From Allodiplogaster sudhausi (lineage: Eukaryota > Nematoda > Chromadorea > Rhabditida > Diplogasteridae): DNA of 64,000 nt. The notes under the pieces are model-generated. The model was not told the DNA's origin, did no database searches, and saw nothing but the letters and a program-made list of their open reading frames with translations. The position numbers and the translations under genes were made by a program. The DNA is taken from the NCBI GenBank assembly GCA_945643635.1, contig CALZFC010000251.1:3662001-3726000 (forward strand). The letters run 5' to 3'. This document shows positions 59,491-64,000 of the stretch, in pieces. Position 1 is the stretch's first letter, and every line of letters starts with the position of its first letter.

Positions 59491-60870
59491 CATTTTCTAA
59501 ATTATATATGAAATGAAGAAAAAGTCTACCAAAGTGGAGTGATAAGAAGGGTGAAACGAGAGTGAGAGATTCAGAACTGACACTCTCATTCATGAATAGT
59601 ACGATTCTGAGACCTCTGCGCAATTGCTCGAGAAAATTCTCAACTCGCAGAGACGGCGTCATTGTAGTTATCTTGTTAAAAGGCAAAGCCATGCTATTAA
59701 TTGATATCTGGCGAATGTCTCTTCCATAAATTTATATCCTTCAGACAAGTTGTTTATAGCTCCAAATTAATAGCCTAGGTTAGAATATTTTTAAGTTCTC
59801 TTTTTTTTGTACAACAATCAGACGAAAGTTTCTGATTGTTGTACATACATAGAACATTTTTCAACAACGCATAAAACTACTCTTCCACCAAAATGAGATT
59901 CTTATTTCCCAGTCTCCAATAATATTTTTTTTGGATCTTCTTGGATCTATTCGCGGTTCTGCGACTTCTCCTCGCTATGCACTCAGTGGCCATGAAAAGA
60001 GCAAAAAAGAGAAAGCGATAAGGAGAGACAGGAAGCGCGAAATACAATTATCGCAGCACAACAATTATATCGACAAACATAAAATTAGCAATAGCATCTT
60101 TCAATCATGAAGTGATTGAAGCAGAAGCGCTTGCTGCGCAGAGAATGAACGAGAAGGGCTGGCGGAATGCTCGCAAGGCGCGACGCTGTCGCAGTTGAAG
60201 CAGACTTGGACAGGGGGTGTCGAAGTGGCCTGACCCATGCGAGGCACATCCGATCATGGGCTGGAAACATGGGGGGCAGTTAGCCGCGCTGTCCATCCTG
60301 AGAATCGACTCGCGTTGGAAGACGGCGAAGTCGATCCCGTGACTCATCAGGTATGCTGTGAAAAGCCGCATGAGGGACTTGAAGGGGCGGACGAAGAAGA
60401 GGCCGCATGGTTGTATTGGTCTCTCCACCGGGGCACAAACATGGAAGGCAGCGTAGTCATTGAACGCCGACCGTAAGTCGACAATCAGGTAGGTGTGGGA
60501 GGGGGCGCGGTGGGAGAGAAAACGCATGTCCGAATCCAGTCTTCCATATGCTGATTTGTCCTAATGTGAGACGACGACCAGCCGCGGACTATCAGATTCG
60601 GAGCAGTTCGCGATTGTTTATAGCAACTCCAAAGTCCGCCGAAAGAGAAGATCTCTCACTTCTTTGCTGCTTCTATGGAGATCTATGGCGGAGGCTAGAC
60701 TGCCAAGTTAAAAGAGTTTGGACGGGTGGTGGTTTGGTGGTCCAAAGCTCTCACCGATTCTTCTAGATACAATGGCGGCGCCTCAAACATGACTCTACAA
60801 ACCAGAAAATTTTACAACTTTTGCATCTTTTATTCATTAAAAACATAGAAAGAGACAGAGAGAGAGAGTT

Positions 60871-60913
<43 letters not shown>

Positions 60914-61440
60914 AGAGAGAGGGAGAGAGAGAGCACCGGGGGGTTTTGTTCTGAAAGCGAGGCACGGCAGCAGCGGAGAAAAGCTCAGAGCATTTGCATT
61001 CAACTTTCGTCTTACCTTCTTCCCACATGAGCCAAGCTCTCCATAGAAGCAAGAAGGTGAGCACGACAATAGTGAGAGAGATGTCAAAAAATAGAGAGGC
61101 CAAAGAAAAACACTGAGAGATCTTCGGAAAGACTTTGGAATTACTACAAACGATTCCATTGTTCCGTTACGCTTTCCCAGTACGAGCTAGCCTCCCTAGA
61201 ACAAGCTTCTTTTGTCTTTCCGCCTTAAACCTTTTCTTACACTTTCGCATCAGCAGAAGCGAATTTCTACACTCTTTGTGTAACTCTCAATAGTGGGCCA
61301 TTACATATATCTCAAAACCATACGGTATTCAGCTAATGTAGGTGAATTTGATTTAAAATAAATATCAATATTATTAACGTCCATGTTGTATTGATAACAG
61401 TGCTTCAAACTAACTGTTTGCTTGTGATAATTTGAAGTTG
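59491..61440. other. Second copy of the gene 2 downstream flank
   Basis: Corresponds to 41460-43830 with several indels: the inverted-repeat element at 42313-42760 has no clear counterpart, and 60150-60545 is extra. The dispersed repeat with GA core is at 60780-61300 (core 60848-60935). No gene beyond the open stretch noted separately. Confidence 0.55.
60105..60527 (-). other. Open stretch of 140 codons, identity unknown
   Basis: The minus strand is open from 60527 to 60105 and includes YLIVDLRSAFNDYAAFHVC and MDSAANCPPCFQPMIGC. Most of it (60150-60545) is an insertion relative to the paralogous stretch at 42890-43025, so it may come from a transposon. I recognise no domain and splice sites are not evident. 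Confidence 0.3.
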
Positions 61441-61606
61441 CTAACATTATGAGGCCTATGTTATCACGAAAATCTTAACGTATAGCGGCCCCCAGGGGCC
61501 GTGGAGACCTAATATTAATTTTGTCTTCTTTTTGTTCACCTCTGCTCGATGCCACATGAACATAGAGATGGAGATTACAACTTATTAGGGTCCGCCGAGC
61601 AAAATG

Positions 61607-63322
61607 TTAAGACAGCATGTCTGTAACCTTTGAGCACGACCTGCACTGGGGAATTTTTTTCGATTTCGCTTATGAAAATTGGCTCGCCTATGCAACTCGA
61701 CGTCCTCTACAACATACCGTACATTTTAATTTTTTTCAGAAAAATTCCGCTCGGGAAACAGTACAGTACCCTTCAAAATATGATGAACCATAACTCGGCT
61801 AATTTTTCGAATTTGACGAAATAAAAGATACCGTTCGATAGCCCGTTGGACGCTCTTCAAATTGATCATGCGTAAAATTTTCTAAAAAAATCCATTTTCG
61901 ACCCAAAACACGGCCCTGAACATTTTTTGACCACTTTTTGGCAAATTTTTGTTCATTTTTGGAAAGAGTACCCTGCAGTTTTTTGATATGTTGTAGCGCG
62001 TGAAATTTGCAACAAGAATTCGTTTCAGTCAATAACATAGCGGTAGGCACACCTTGCGAAAAATGCGCGCGAGTCGGTCAAAATGGCGCATTTTCGGTCG
62101 CCGAGACACAGTGCAAGCGCATTCATCGATCCATAACTGCGGTCAATATCAATATTATAGAATCGTAAGTATATCATCTTAGAGCTCTCACGGAGATCTT
62201 CAAATGTTACAAACATACTTTTATTGAAAAGTTTGGATTTATATGGTCAATTTCGTTCTGTATGATAAGAAGGCCTAAAAAACTACTTCAGAAACATTTC
62301 CACATGCCGAAACATACATCATAAGAAAGAGGATGAAATTTGGTACAAGATGAACCCCTTTAAATGAAATACTATCCTTTGTTATAAGCCAAAAGAGTAG
62401 GATAACAAGGCCTTATGGTAAAAGGTGTAGAAAAAAAGGATTGGAATATTCTAATTCGAATAAACTAAACTATGAATACTTGGGCGAAATGACAGTGACG
62501 CTACTGGCCCTACTCTTATGGCTTTTAACAAAAGATTGTACGCATGGAATTTGATTTAAAGGGGTTCACCTTGTACCAAATTTCATCCTCTTTCTTTTGA
62601 TGTATGTTTGGGCATGTGGAAATGTTTCTGAAGTAGTTTTTTAAGCCTTCTTATCATACAAAACGAAATTTCCCATATAAATCCAAACTTTTCAATAAAA
62701 GTTAGTATGTAACATTTGAAGATCTCCATGAGAGCTCTAAGATGATATACATACGATTTTGAAAGATTAAGATTGAGCGTAGTTATGGACCAATGAATGC
62801 GCTTGCACTGTGTCTCGGCGACCGAAAATGCGCCATTTTGACCGACTCGCGCGCATTTTTCGCAAGGTGTGCCTACCGCTATGTTATTGACTTAAACGAA
62901 TTCTTGTAGCAAATTTCACGCGCTACAACATATCAAAAAACTGCAGGGTACTCTTTCCAAAAATGAACAAAAATTTGCCAAAAAGTAGTCAAAAAAATGT
63001 TCAGGGCCGTGCTTTGGGTCGAAATCGATTTTTAAGAAAATTTTACGTATGATTAATTTGAAGAGCGTCCAAAGGGCTATCGAACGTTATCTTTGATTTC
63101 GTCAAATTCGGAAAATTAGCCGAGTTATGGTTCATCATATTTTGAAGGGTACTGTACTGTTTCCCGAACGTAATTTTTCTGAAAAAAATAAAAATGTACG
63201 GTATGTTGTAGAGGACGTCGAGTTGTTTAGGTGAGCCAATTTTCATAAGCGAAATCGGAAAAAATTCCCCAGTGCAGCACCCAATAATGCCGTGCTCGAG
63301 TCTTACGGAGAGGCTGTCTTAA
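61607..63322. mobile_element. Third fold-back element, about 1.7 kb, sharing its centre with the one at 47851
   Basis: The left end TTAAGACAGC, then TGCACTGGGGAATTTTTT, is mirrored at the right end by AAAAAATTCCCCAGTGCAGC and GCTGTCTTAA. The centre lies near 62465. The inner parts (ACATCATAAGAAAGAGGATG, GGATTGGAATATTCTAATTC) are also found in 49200-49440, so the two elements belong to one family with different outer arms. Confidence 0.9.
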
Positions 63323-63539
63323 ATCACTCTTTTTGATGACTACATAGTATGTAGTAACCCCGGAGAACAAAGTACAAAGTGTCCAGGCCGAAAAACAAAG
63401 GTTGTTCGCTTGTTCGTAATTCAGAAAAGTGAACTTGATAGAAAATAAGTATCAAAATAGGAAAGTCGATTTTGTTTTAATAACTTGGACTGAGAAGTTC
63501 CTTTGATTTGCTTGAGTGGACATCCAGATCACGATAGCA

Positions 63540-64000
63540 ATGAGGTTCTCGCTGATTGTGGCGATGTTCGCGTTCTTCTCCACGGACATGAAAACAATTG
63601 CCATTGGTTAGCCAAAGTTTTTATTATATTAATTGCATCGAAAAGCATTCTTTATGCCAAAAAGAACTTCCTGTCACTTACATATTTAATTCGGCTTATC
63701 GCAACTTTATTTTTCGTTTGCTATACTAGTTTGTTTTTGCTGCCTGCAACAAAAGGGTTTCCGTACTTGTTATTAAATTTTATGTTTGCTTTTAATTTAT
63801 ATACATATAAGTTTAAATTGATTAAGACATTTTTTGTACTCACTCGTTCCAAATGCGAGAACGGCCAGTTCGTCGATCAATATGAGAGTGCCCCTTGTGG
63901 TAGTTTGTGCTCGAGCTGCGCGGACTGCTATGGCGGCCCCAACATCACCGGTAACGTTATTATTGCCTCGGACGACGGCGAGACGTGCCTTATCTCATGC
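63540..64000 (+). CDS. EGAS-like gene 6, 5' end only (runs off the window)
   Basis: Exon 1 (63540-63606) encodes a signal peptide, MRFSLIVAMFAFFSTDMKTI, and ends in the donor GTTAGC. The cysteine-rich module continues at about 63852-64000 (CENGQFVDQYESAPCGSLCS, then CADCYGGPNITGNV and DDGETCLISC), open to the window edge. It is the closest match to the module exons of genes 1 and 4. At the position where the paralogues have TTTAG before this exon, the sequence reads GTACTC, so the acceptor is unclear; a downstream AG would remove the first cysteine. The rest of the gene lies outside the window. Confidence 0.65.

Overview
The window looks like nuclear DNA of a nematode. The evidence is an alpha-2-type collagen IV gene (let-2 class), a seven-transmembrane receptor of the nematode Str class, several genes combining an EGF-like domain with a DEG/ENaC (ASC) domain as in the C. 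elegans EGAS family, and small introns (many 40-110 nt) ending in TTTCAG/TTCCAG-type acceptors. I cannot name the genus.

Layout: 1-3042 is dominated by CT/GA microsatellites, with no gene I can support. From 3043 to 15466 (+) runs an almost complete alpha-2(IV) collagen gene: 36 exons whose lengths sum to exactly 1768 codons including stop. Only the signal-peptide end is missing. From 20083 to 17340 (-) lies an 8-exon, 314-residue Str-type receptor whose last intron holds a short inverted-repeat element. From 21.9 to 25.5 kb are small genes: a possible terminal exon (-), a Lys/Ser-rich gene (+), and a 3-exon gene for a secreted Gly/Tyr/Trp/Ala-rich peptide (-) with a TATA box and a polyadenylation signal.

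From 28.4 kb to the end, the window is a cluster of EGAS-like genes and fragments embedded in transposable elements. Gene 1 (34316-28399, -) is complete: 20 exons, 786 residues, every phase matching. It encodes a signal peptide, two copies of a cysteine-rich three-exon module, a Ser/Thr-rich stalk, an EGF-like domain, a DEG/ENaC ectodomain and one C-terminal membrane segment. The usual first membrane segment is absent. Gene 2 (38189-41889, +) is a decaying paralogue with a frameshift, a lost splice donor and a tandem duplication. Gene 4 (57797-46040, -) is a long paralogue whose introns contain a Ty3/gypsy-type element and two giant fold-back elements. Gene 6 begins at 63540 (+) and runs off the window. 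Pseudogene pieces lie at 43.85, 44.9-45.5, 53.3 and 59.05-59.5 kb.

Two themes cut across the window. First, at least ten introns need a GC rather than GT donor to keep the reading frame, in collagen, receptor and EGAS-like genes alike. Second, fold-back and inverted-repeat elements are concentrated in the EGAS-like cluster, together with a roughly 2.5-3 kb segmental duplication of the 3' end of gene 2.
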